Shown one piece after another: positions 1-5,482 of a stretch of DNA of 11,311 nt. How positions within the stretch are numbered: the stretch's first letter is position 1; every line of letters starts with the position of its first letter. The notes beneath the pieces are model-generated. The model worked only from the letters and a program-made list of their open reading frames with translations. It searched no databases and was not told where the DNA came from. The position numbers and the translations under genes are program-made. The DNA comes from Planctomycetaceae bacterium (GTDB taxonomy: Bacteria > Planctomycetota > Planctomycetia > Pirellulales > Thermoguttaceae): positions 1 through 11,311 of the forward strand of contig WRCR01000088.1 of the NCBI GenBank assembly GCA_009783865.1, given 5' to 3'.

Positions 1-13
1 AACTAATGAACGA

Positions 14-463
14 ATGACTTCCTTACACGATTTAATGTTATCCGAAGAATCCGTTTTGACGCGGCTGTATTCGCAATCGCTGACGCAGATAGAAGTAGTC
101 CGCAGCGGCGATACTTCCCGTCTCCTTGAATTTCTTGCAAGGAAACAGCAAACGGTGACGGAATTTGAAGAGTTGCAGAAACAACTTGCGCCGCACCGGA
201 ACATTCCGCCGGAACAGCGGAAGTGGAAAAACGAAGAAGAACGGAAACAAACCGAAGAGTTGATAAACCGCTGCGGAGAACTGTTAAAAATGATTGTTGA
301 AAACGATACACAAAGCACGGTGGAATTGTCGACGCAGAAAGAAGAAATCGAAAATCAACTGCGGCGGATTCAACAAAGTGTTCTGGTTGATGTAAATTAT
401 GCGAAACAAGCGGCACCGTTGAAGCCGGAAGAGAAAATCAGACGTTTTGATGTGAGCAAGTAA
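14..463 (+). CDS. FlgN/FliT-like flagellar export chaperone candidate (coiled coil)
   Basis: This 149-residue protein is almost wholly charged and helical, with no signal peptide or membrane segment, so it should be cytosolic. Residues about 5-60 and 75-135 look like long amphipathic helices, and the length and two-helix layout resemble FlgN/FliT chaperones, which hold hook-associated or filament-cap subunits before export. The assignment rests on shape and context, not on a diagnostic motif. The stop codon is one base before the flgB start, so the two genes are probably co-transcribed and perhaps translationally coupled. The ATG at 14 is the first start in frame, with no clear Shine-Dalgarno before it. 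Stop triplets at 4-6 and 7-9 could end an upstream gene lying outside the window. It could instead be another flagellar coiled-coil protein such as a FliJ-like one. Confidence 0.6.
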   Translation: MTSLHDLMLSEESVLTRLYSQSLTQIEVVRSGDTSRLLEFLARKQQTVTEFEELQKQLAPHRNIPPEQRKWKNEEERKQTEELINRCGELLKMIVENDTQSTVELSTQKEEIENQLRRIQQSVLVDVNYAKQAAPLKPEEKIRRFDVSK

Positions 464-464
464 G

Positions 465-899
465 ATGATACACCCGACTTATCAATTTCGTGCCATTTTT
501 CATGGAACGACTGTCCCGGTCTTGGAACAGGTTGTCAACTTCGATGAAGCGCGTCAGGCACTGCTTGCGGGAAACCTTGCGAACTTTGATACGCCGTTGT
601 ATCAGGCGCGTGATTTGGATGTCGGCACTTTCAAGAAAAAGTTGGCGGACGCTATTGAAAGAAAAAATGCGCCGCCCGGTCATTTCGGACCGGAATATCC
701 GTTGAAAAAAGGACGTTCTTCGGCAGTCGGCGGCGATTGGCCCATCGACCATCAGATATTGTATCACGATTTGAACAATGTCGGAATGGAATTCCAAGTC
801 ACGGAAATGGCGAAAAACAACATCGAATTTAACACGGCGTTAAGTTTGATGCGTCATCAACTCGCACTTCTGCAAACCGCAATCAGCGAAAGAGTATAA
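465..899 (+). CDS. flgB: Flagellar basal-body rod protein FlgB
   Basis: FlgB is the proximal rod subunit of the flagellar basal body; it is exported by the flagellar type III apparatus and assembles in the periplasm near the MS ring. The N-terminal rod-protein signature is clear at residues 37-51 (NLANFDTPLYQARDL), matching the family pattern N-x-AN-x-DTPxYxAxD. The C-terminal helix (about 112-142, with MAKNN and a final LLQTAISERV) is the partner heptad segment expected in rod proteins. At 144 residues the length is normal for FlgB, and there is no Sec signal peptide, as expected. The ATG at 465 follows the preceding stop by one base. In most bacteria flgC and fliE follow directly; here the next gene is ahcY on the opposite strand, so the usual flgB-flgC-fliE order is broken. 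I am confident in the family and fairly confident that it is FlgB rather than another rod protein. Confidence 0.88.
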   Translation: MIHPTYQFRAIFHGTTVPVLEQVVNFDEARQALLAGNLANFDTPLYQARDLDVGTFKKKLADAIERKNAPPGHFGPEYPLKKGRSSAVGGDWPIDHQILYHDLNNVGMEFQVTEMAKNNIEFNTALSLMRHQLALLQTAISERV

Positions 900-902
900 T
901 TT

Positions 903-926
903 AGCGTAGGATTTTAATCCTACGCT
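903..926. repeat. Dispersed 24-bp palindrome, copy 1 (convergent flgB/ahcY gap)
   Basis: The arm AGCGTAGGATT (903-913) is followed by TT and then its perfect reverse complement (916-926). It fills most of the 36-bp gap between the flgB stop and the ahcY stop. An RNA hairpin would form on either strand. No T-run of useful length follows on either side, so a simple intrinsic terminator is not well supported, though the position would suit one. Both arms are identical to those at 5448-5471. Confidence 0.85.
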
Positions 927-935
927 GTGTTGACT

Positions 936-2252
936 CTAATACCGATAAAACTCCGGCTTGTACGGACCTTCCACCGGAATACCCAGATATTCCGCCTGTT
1001 TCTCCGTCAGTTTCGATAACTTCACGCCGATTTTTTCCAAGTGCAGCCGCGCAACTTCTTCGTCTAACAGTTTCGGCAATACATGAACGCCGATTGGAAA
1101 CTTCTCCGTTTCTGTCCAGAGTGCAATCTGCGCCAGCGTTTGATTAGTGAACGAATTACTCATCACAAAACTCGGATGTCCCGTTGCGCAGCCGAGATTT
1201 ACCAGCCGACCTTCAGCAAGAAGAACAATCGAATGACCATCGGGGAAAGTATATCGGTCAACTAGCGGTTTGATTTCAACCTTTTTGATACCCGGAAAAT
1301 TATTCAGACCGGCAACATCAATTTCAACATCGAAATGTCCGATGTTGCAGACAATCGCATCGTCTTTCATCTTTGCCATCTGCGCCGCAGAGATAACATC
1401 GCAGCAGCCCGTCGTCGTTACAAAGATATTTCCGACCGCAACGGCTTCGTCCATTGTCATCACTTGGTAACCCTCCATTGCCGCCTGCAAAGCGCAAATC
1501 GGGTCAATTTCCGTGACAATAGTTCTTGCGCCGTAGGACTTCAGCGATTGAGCGCAGCCCTTACCGACATCGCCGTAGCCCGCAACGACTGCGACTTTAC
1601 CGGCGACCATTACATCGGTTGCCCGCTTGATGCCGTCTACAAGCGATTCTCTACAGCCGTAAAGATTGTCAAACTTGCTTTTGGTAACGGAGTCATTTAC
1701 GTTAATTGCCGGTACTTTGAGTTGCCCCTTTGCAAACATTTGATACAGGCGGTGAACTCCCGTTGTTGTTTCTTCGGAGAGTCCTTTCACGCCTTTGATA
1801 ATTTCGGCATATTCCGGTTTATGAAGGAGATAGGTCAAATCGCCGCCGTCATCTAAAATCAGATTGAGCGGTTTGCCGTCGGGAAAGATGACGGTTTGCT
1901 CGATGCACCAATCGAAGTCGGCATCGCTTTCACCTTTCCAAGCATAGACGGGAACGCCGGTTACGGCAATGGCAGCAGCGGCGTGGTCTTGCGTTGAGAA
2001 CTTGTTGCAACTGCTCCAACCGACTTGCGCGCCGAGAGCGGTCAGGGTTTCAATCAGAACGGCGGTTTGAATTGTCATGTGAAGACAGCCCGCTATTCTT
2101 GCGCCCTTGAGCGGCTGCGTTGCCGCATATTTTTTATGAAGTGCCATCAAGCCCGGCATTTCGTTTTCTGCCAACATGATTTCTTTGCGTCCCCAATCGG
2201 CTAAACCCAAATCGGCAACTTTGTACGATAATTCCGGTTTCTTAATAGACAC
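936..2252 (-). CDS. ahcY: Adenosylhomocysteinase (S-adenosyl-L-homocysteine hydrolase)
   Basis: This cytosolic enzyme splits S-adenosylhomocysteine, the by-product of SAM-dependent methylation, into adenosine and homocysteine using bound NAD+. The 438 residues cover the whole family length. Visible landmarks are the N-terminal substrate region with the HMTIQTAVLIETL stretch (58-70), DDGGDLT (134-140), SEETTTGVHRLY (159-170), NVNDSVTKSKFDN (184-196) with the expected catalytic lysine, the Rossmann NAD loop GYGDVGKG (225-232), and the diagnostic C-terminal tail ending KPEFYRY. The start is a GTG at 2252-2250, chosen because AGGAGA lies 5 nt upstream and the N-terminus then matches the family. 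The gene stands alone, with an extended -10 promoter candidate and a short structured leader upstream. It converges on flgB with a palindrome between them. Nothing looks damaged. Confidence 0.98.
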   Translation of the reverse strand: MSIKKPELSYKVADLGLADWGRKEIMLAENEMPGLMALHKKYAATQPLKGARIAGCLHMTIQTAVLIETLTALGAQVGWSSCNKFSTQDHAAAAIAVTGVPVYAWKGESDADFDWCIEQTVIFPDGKPLNLILDDGGDLTYLLHKPEYAEIIKGVKGLSEETTTGVHRLYQMFAKGQLKVPAINVNDSVTKSKFDNLYGCRESLVDGIKRATDVMVAGKVAVVAGYGDVGKGCAQSLKSYGARTIVTEIDPICALQAAMEGYQVMTMDEAVAVGNIFVTTTGCCDVISAAQMAKMKDDAIVCNIGHFDVEIDVAGLNNFPGIKKVEIKPLVDRYTFPDGHSIVLLAEGRLVNLGCATGHPSFVMSNSFTNQTLAQIALWTETEKFPIGVHVLPKLLDEEVARLHLEKIGVKLSKLTEKQAEYLGIPVEGPYKPEFYRY

Positions 2253-2257
2253 GATAA

Positions 2258-2263
2258 TCTCCT
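2258..2263 (-). promoter_or_regulatory. Shine-Dalgarno site for ahcY
   Basis: On the - strand this reads AGGAGA, 5 nt before the GTG start of ahcY. It decides the start as GTG at 2252. It is one of the few clear Shine-Dalgarno sequences in the window. Confidence 0.75.
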
Positions 2264-2282
2264 AAATGTATGTGTGAAAAAT

Positions 2283-2311
2283 CCGTTGATAAACTAACTC
2301 CCGCAACGGGA
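2283..2311 (-). promoter_or_regulatory. Structured ahcY leader with two competing hairpins
   Basis: In the ahcY leader RNA, TCCCG-TTG-CGGGA (2311-2299) forms a 5-bp hairpin. Its CCGTTG segment (2309-2304) can instead pair with CAACGG a little downstream (2288-2283). The two pairings exclude each other. The sequence does not match what I know of the SAH or SAM riboswitch consensus, so a regulatory role is only a possibility; short complementary words also arise by chance. Confidence 0.3.
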
Positions 2312-2322
2312 AACAGGAAATG

Positions 2323-2350
2323 ATTATATCATAACTCAACGCAGTTGCAA
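2323..2350 (-). promoter_or_regulatory. Sigma70-type promoter candidate for ahcY (extended -10)
   Basis: On the - strand, TTGCAA (2350-2345) and a perfect TATAAT (2328-2323) are separated by 16 bp. TGA directly before the -10 makes a TGn extension. The -10 lies about 70 bp before the ahcY start, giving a leader of roughly 64 nt that contains the hairpin at 2311-2299. Confidence 0.55.
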
Positions 2351-2420
2351 TACCTTATTTACTCCTTCCGGACTAATGAAAATCCCAGCCAAAGTTTTGC
2401 ACCCTTATAAAAGCACCGTC

Positions 2421-2448
2421 TTGCAACTCCCGATTGGTTTTGTAAAAT
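2421..2448 (+). promoter_or_regulatory. Promoter candidate for the MotA/TolQ/ExbB gene
   Basis: TTGCAA (2421-2426) is followed by 16 bp and TAAAAT (2443-2448), matching 4/6 and 5/6 of the sigma70 consensus. The predicted transcription start near 2455 leaves about 33 nt before the ATG at 2488 and almost no leader before the GTG at 2458. The stretch 2351-2420, between the two divergent promoters, shows no other feature I can support. Confidence 0.4.
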
Positions 2449-2487
2449 TACGGAAACGTGGTTAATACTATTATCAGAATTTACCGA

Positions 2488-3147
2488 ATGTCAGTGCCGA
2501 TGTTTGCTCAACTGGATTTTACGCCGGTCACCGATTGGCTTGCTTTCTTCGATTATCTCGGTTTGTTTCTTGTTGCCGTTTGGGGGGCTTACTGCTGTAT
2601 TGTCGTTTGGAGACGAACCGGGCAACTTCTATTCCGAAATGAAAGCGAGCAAAACGCTTTTCTCGGCGATGTTCAGGAACTAGTCCGGCGTTCCCAATTC
2701 AAAGAGTTGACCGATTTGTGCGAAGACGACCCGCGGGTTGTTCCTTCGCTGACCTTGCTTGCGGTTAAAAACCGGCATTTTCCGGCAGCTCAACTTCGGG
2801 CGTTTCTAACAGAACGTTTCCAGCGTGATATTTTAGCCGACCTCGATTACCGGATAATTTGGGTTCAAACGGTTATCAAGGCCGCACCGATGCTCGGCTT
2901 GTTCGGTACCGTTATCGGTATGATGGGTGCCTTCGGCAAATTAAGCACGGCGGCGGAAGTCAGTCCTGACAAACTCGCCGGCGACATTATGTTTGCGCTG
3001 ATAACAACAGCAATTGGATTGTCGATTGCGATTCCGCTGGTCATTGCGCTTGCGAGTATTTCCAATAATGTTGCGAAGATTGAGGATTTAACCAGCACTG
3101 CATTGACACGCCTGCAAGGGATTTTTCAAGAGAAACGGGGACCTTAG
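2488..3147 (+). CDS. MotA/TolQ/ExbB-type proton channel subunit (orphan)
   Basis: This inner-membrane protein belongs to the family whose pentamers, with a TolR/ExbD/MotB-type partner, turn proton flow into mechanical work. Counting from the ATG at 2488, a first transmembrane helix lies near residues 16-40 and a cytoplasmic segment follows. The family hallmark PMLGLFGTVIGMMGAF comes next (about 134-149), then a last helix (about 167-193, ALITTAIGLSIAIPLVIALAS). The length of 219 residues is typical of TolQ/ExbB and short for MotA. An in-frame GTG at 2458 would add 10 residues; I prefer ATG because the predicted promoter leaves no leader for the GTG, but neither has a Shine-Dalgarno. No ExbD/TolR gene lies next to it, which is unusual. 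The stop codon overlaps the epimerase stop on the other strand. The exact role (TonB energising, Tol-like or other) cannot be told. Confidence 0.88.
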   Translation: MSVPMFAQLDFTPVTDWLAFFDYLGLFLVAVWGAYCCIVVWRRTGQLLFRNESEQNAFLGDVQELVRRSQFKELTDLCEDDPRVVPSLTLLAVKNRHFPAAQLRAFLTERFQRDILADLDYRIIWVQTVIKAAPMLGLFGTVIGMMGAFGKLSTAAEVSPDKLAGDIMFALITTAIGLSIAIPLVIALASISNNVAKIEDLTSTALTRLQGIFQEKRGP

Positions 3148-4178
3148 CGCAAGGCGTAGCGGATGCCGCAGCCGTTTTCATCAGAATAGACGATTCTTCC
3201 CTTGTCAAGCATAATGCCTGTCGCCGGTGTGCCGTCAACCTGAATGAAACCGTCCAAAGCAATGTAATCAAACATCGGAGCAATTTGCGCCGTTGCCGAC
3301 GCGCCAATTGCCGACTCCGCCGTGACCGCACTGGCAACCTTGAAACCCTTGTGCCGCAACTTCTCAACGAATTGCCGGGCGGTAGTCAACCCGCCGCACT
3401 TCGCAAGTTTAACATTGATGCCGTCAAAGAGTCCGGCACAGCGTTCCAAGTCCTCGTCTGTTCTCCATGACTCGTCCGCAATGATAGGAATCTGTATGTT
3501 CTTCTTTTTCAACTCTTTGCGTATCTTTTTCATTCCGTCCCAATCGTTGACGGCAAGCGGCTGTTCAATCAGGTCAACGCCGTATTCGATAAGAAACGGC
3601 AGCCGATGGAAAAAGGTATCGACAGTCCAGCCGCCGTTCACGTCGACGTGAAATTTTGCCGCCGTCTTGTTCCGCAGAAAACGCAGTATGTCTACGTCCG
3701 AAGAATCGCCGAGTTTCAAACGGTAAATTGACCAATCTGGTGTTTCTTTGAACCGCTCATCAATTTTTTCCAGCGTATCAATTCCAAAAGTGAAACTGGA
3801 GACGGGAGCGTTTCCGGCGGCAAGTCCCCAGATTTGATGCAGCGGCTTGTTGCGCATCTTGCCCCAGAGGTCGCAGGCGGCGCAATCGAAAGCGTTTTGC
3901 ATAAACGGATGACCATTCAGTAAGGGTTCAAGTGCCCGCCGAAAAGCCATCGGCTCGGCAAGTGCATAACGCTCTACCATGCTGCGGCATTTTTCGATTA
4001 GGTCGAGCATATCCTCTATTGATGCGCTGTAATGCAGGTCTTCGCAAAACTCGCCGCAGCCGTACAAGCCGTCTTGGTCTAAACGAATGACGATAGTTCT
4101 AACAAAACTGTAAGAACGGCTGGAAATATGGAATACGTGTTTTAACGGCAAATCGTGCCGGACTATCCGCAGTTTCAT
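3144..4178 (-). CDS. Enolase-superfamily dipeptide epimerase-like protein (MLE subgroup)
   Basis: The 344-residue protein resembles L-Ala-D/L-Glu epimerase, which interconverts dipeptide stereoisomers during murein-peptide recycling; the fold is a capping domain plus a (beta/alpha)7-beta barrel. Counting from ATG 4178, the catalytic pair is RLK at 153-155 (K155) and K257 in the NVKLAKCGG stretch. The Mg2+ ligands are D179 (VDVNGGW), E205 (IEQP) and D235 (ADES). All are present, so it should be active. Two departures matter: the first position of the usual KxK is Arg, and the DxD motif that holds the dipeptide amino group in characterised epimerases reads A307-L-D309, so specificity may differ. 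ATG 4178 fits the family N-terminus; a TTG at 4226 would add 16 unlikely residues. It converges on the proton-channel gene with overlapping stops. Substrate unknown; o-succinylbenzoate synthase or muconate cycloisomerase activity is less likely. Confidence 0.85.
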   Translation of the reverse strand: MKLRIVRHDLPLKHVFHISSRSYSFVRTIVIRLDQDGLYGCGEFCEDLHYSASIEDMLDLIEKCRSMVERYALAEPMAFRRALEPLLNGHPFMQNAFDCAACDLWGKMRNKPLHQIWGLAAGNAPVSSFTFGIDTLEKIDERFKETPDWSIYRLKLGDSSDVDILRFLRNKTAAKFHVDVNGGWTVDTFFHRLPFLIEYGVDLIEQPLAVNDWDGMKKIRKELKKKNIQIPIIADESWRTDEDLERCAGLFDGINVKLAKCGGLTTARQFVEKLRHKGFKVASAVTAESAIGASATAQIAPMFDYIALDGFIQVDGTPATGIMLDKGRIVYSDENGCGIRYALR

Positions 4179-4283
4179 GATTATATCTTCGCTGTTTATG
4201 CTGCGCTGTTTGTGAACAGAACGCAATATCCTATTCTCAATGTGGTTATCAACATGATACGCTGTTTGACGAAAAAATCAAGA

Positions 4284-4310
4284 TGCCGGAAGTTTTAACC
4301 GGCACTTTTT
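4284..4310 (+). terminator. Intrinsic terminator-like hairpin upstream of the sugar-kinase cluster
   Basis: TGCCGG (4284-4289), a 9-nt loop and CCGGCA (4299-4304) form a 6-bp GC-rich stem, followed by C and five Ts (4306-4310). It lies between two divergent genes and just upstream of the kinase-cluster promoter. No + strand gene immediately precedes it, so what it terminates is unclear: read-through antisense to the epimerase, or a small RNA. On the - strand the downstream T-run is displaced by several bases, making that direction weaker. Confidence 0.5.
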
Positions 4311-4314
4311 GCTC

Positions 4315-4342
4315 TTGCCAACATTAGCGGATTTGTTAGAAT
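4315..4342 (+). promoter_or_regulatory. Sigma70-type promoter for the GHMP-HAD-PfkB cluster
   Basis: TTGCCA (4315-4320, 5/6 consensus), a 16-bp spacer and TAGAAT (4337-4342, 5/6) are present, and TGT directly before the -10 gives a TGn extension. Transcription should begin near 4349, so the leader contains the strong hairpin at 4360-4379 and reaches the first start codon at 4411. Confidence 0.55.
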
Positions 4343-4359
4343 TTGCGCAGGTTATCTTT

Positions 4360-4379
4360 CCGCCGGTTGACACCGGCGG
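4360..4379 (+). promoter_or_regulatory. Strong 8-bp hairpin in the kinase-cluster leader
   Basis: CCGCCGGT (4360-4367), loop TGAC and ACCGGCGG (4372-4379) form a perfect GC-rich stem. Only two Ts follow, so it is not a good intrinsic terminator. It lies about 11 nt after the predicted transcription start and 31 bp before the first ATG. It could protect the mRNA 5' end, bind a regulator as a DNA operator, or be part of an attenuation switch. Its arms share the CCGGC/GCCGG core with the hairpin at 4284-4304, so cross-pairing is possible if transcription starts further upstream. Confidence 0.5.
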
Positions 4380-4410
4380 TTGCTATTGGGAACGTTAACA
4401 AATTGTTAAA

Positions 4411-5448
4411 ATGGATAAGGAAATGTTAAGTCAGAGAGAAACAATGGATATTATACGCTGCAAAGCATATGCCCGCGCCGGTTTAATCGGCAATCCTTCG
4501 GACGGCTATAACGGCAAGACAATTTCCGCTATCGTCAAGAATTATAGTGCACAAGTTACGCTGTACGAATGGGATTATCTCGAAATTCTTCCCAGTCGAA
4601 ATGACGAAAGCGTTTTCCAATCGATTCAGGAATTATCGCAGGATGTCCGCTTGCACGGTTATTACGGCGGTATTCGTCTCATCAAAGCGGCAATCAAGGG
4701 CTTTGCCGATTACTGTAAAAACCGCAACATCGCAATGCATAATCGGAACTTTTCAATCCGCTATGAATCCGATATACCGCGGCAAGTCGGCATGGCAGGT
4801 TCCAGCGCAATAGTCACGGCAGCGTTTCGCGGATTGATGCAGTTTTATAACGTTGAAATTCCGAAACGGGTATTGCCTTCGCTGATATTGTCCATTGAAA
4901 AAGAGCAACTCGGCATCGCAGCGGGGCTGCAAGACCGCGTAGCGCAGGTCTTTGAAGGTTGTACCTATATGGACTTTTCCAAAGAAGTTATGAGTAATGA
5001 AGACGGTTTTCAATGCGGAAAATACGAACCGCTGCCGGTTGAATTGCTGCCGCCGCTGTATATTTCTTATGCCGCTCAATTTGGAGAACCGACCGAGGTT
5101 TTGCATAACAATCTGCGTTTCCGGTATGAGCAGAAAGAACCGGCAGTGCTGGAAGCAATGTCGAAATTTGCCGACCTGACGGTGCAGGCGAAGCGGGCTA
5201 TTCTAAGCAGCGATGCGGAAACGCTTGCCGGATTGATGAACACGAATTTCGATACCCGCCGTTCAATTTGTAAACTGCCGAAGGAACATATCGCTATGGT
5301 CGAGACCGCCAGACAATGCGGTGCGTCCGCAAAGTTAGCCGGCAGCGGCGGTGCAATTATCGGAACTTACACGGACGAAAAAATGTACCAACAACTTCAA
5401 GCGGCAATGACCGAAATCGGCTGCACAACTATTAAACCGGAGATGTAA
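4411..5448 (+). CDS. GHMP kinase, glucuronokinase-like
   Basis: GHMP kinases transfer the ATP gamma-phosphate to a small-molecule hydroxyl; the plant glucuronokinase that this protein closely recalls makes glucuronate 1-phosphate. Shared features are the N-terminal AYARAGLIGNPSDGYNGKTIS block (residues about 19-39), GYYGGIRL (83-90), the ATP-binding motif PRQVGMAGSSA (123-133), AGLQDRVAQV (171-180) containing the presumed catalytic Asp175, MDFSKE, LLPPLYISYA, and the C-terminal motif KLAGSGGA (about 308-315). The length of 345 residues is normal. Starts at 4411, 4423 and 4444 are all in frame; 4444 has a GAGAG-like site and leaves a family-like short N-terminus, so the true start may be there. 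It is the first gene of a cluster with a HAD phosphatase and a PfkB kinase. The substrate is inferred from resemblance; another anomeric sugar kinase such as a heptose 7-phosphate kinase cannot be excluded. Confidence 0.87.
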   Translation: MDKEMLSQRETMDIIRCKAYARAGLIGNPSDGYNGKTISAIVKNYSAQVTLYEWDYLEILPSRNDESVFQSIQELSQDVRLHGYYGGIRLIKAAIKGFADYCKNRNIAMHNRNFSIRYESDIPRQVGMAGSSAIVTAAFRGLMQFYNVEIPKRVLPSLILSIEKEQLGIAAGLQDRVAQVFEGCTYMDFSKEVMSNEDGFQCGKYEPLPVELLPPLYISYAAQFGEPTEVLHNNLRFRYEQKEPAVLEAMSKFADLTVQAKRAILSSDAETLAGLMNTNFDTRRSICKLPKEHIAMVETARQCGASAKLAGSGGAIIGTYTDEKMYQQLQAAMTEIGCTTIKPEM

Positions 5449-5471
5449 GCGTAGGATTGAAATCCTACGCT
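5448..5471. repeat. Dispersed 24-bp palindrome, copy 2 (between GHMP kinase and HAD)
   Basis: Arm AGCGTAGGATT (5448-5458), centre GA and the perfect reverse-complement arm (5461-5471). Both 11-bp arms are identical to copy 1 at 903-926; only the 2-nt centre differs. Its first base is the last base of the kinase TAA stop. No T-run follows and the next gene is co-directional 11 bp later with no visible promoter of its own, so here it is more likely an mRNA hairpin within an operon than a terminator. Confidence 0.88.
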
Positions 5472-5482
5472 AATAAAAAGCA

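Noticed and set aside
3..416. Open frame antisense to the FlgN-like gene
   Set aside because: It is fully antisense to a gene with better coding character and operon context, and the product is low-complexity with no recognisable motif.
2253..2320. SAH or SAM riboswitch upstream of ahcY
   Set aside because: No conserved core of those riboswitches is recognisable; only short alternative hairpins remain.
4181..4186. Perfect TATAAT just upstream of the epimerase ATG on the - strand
   Set aside because: Only 2 bases separate it from the start codon, so a transcript from it would begin inside the gene; no fitting -35 was seen.
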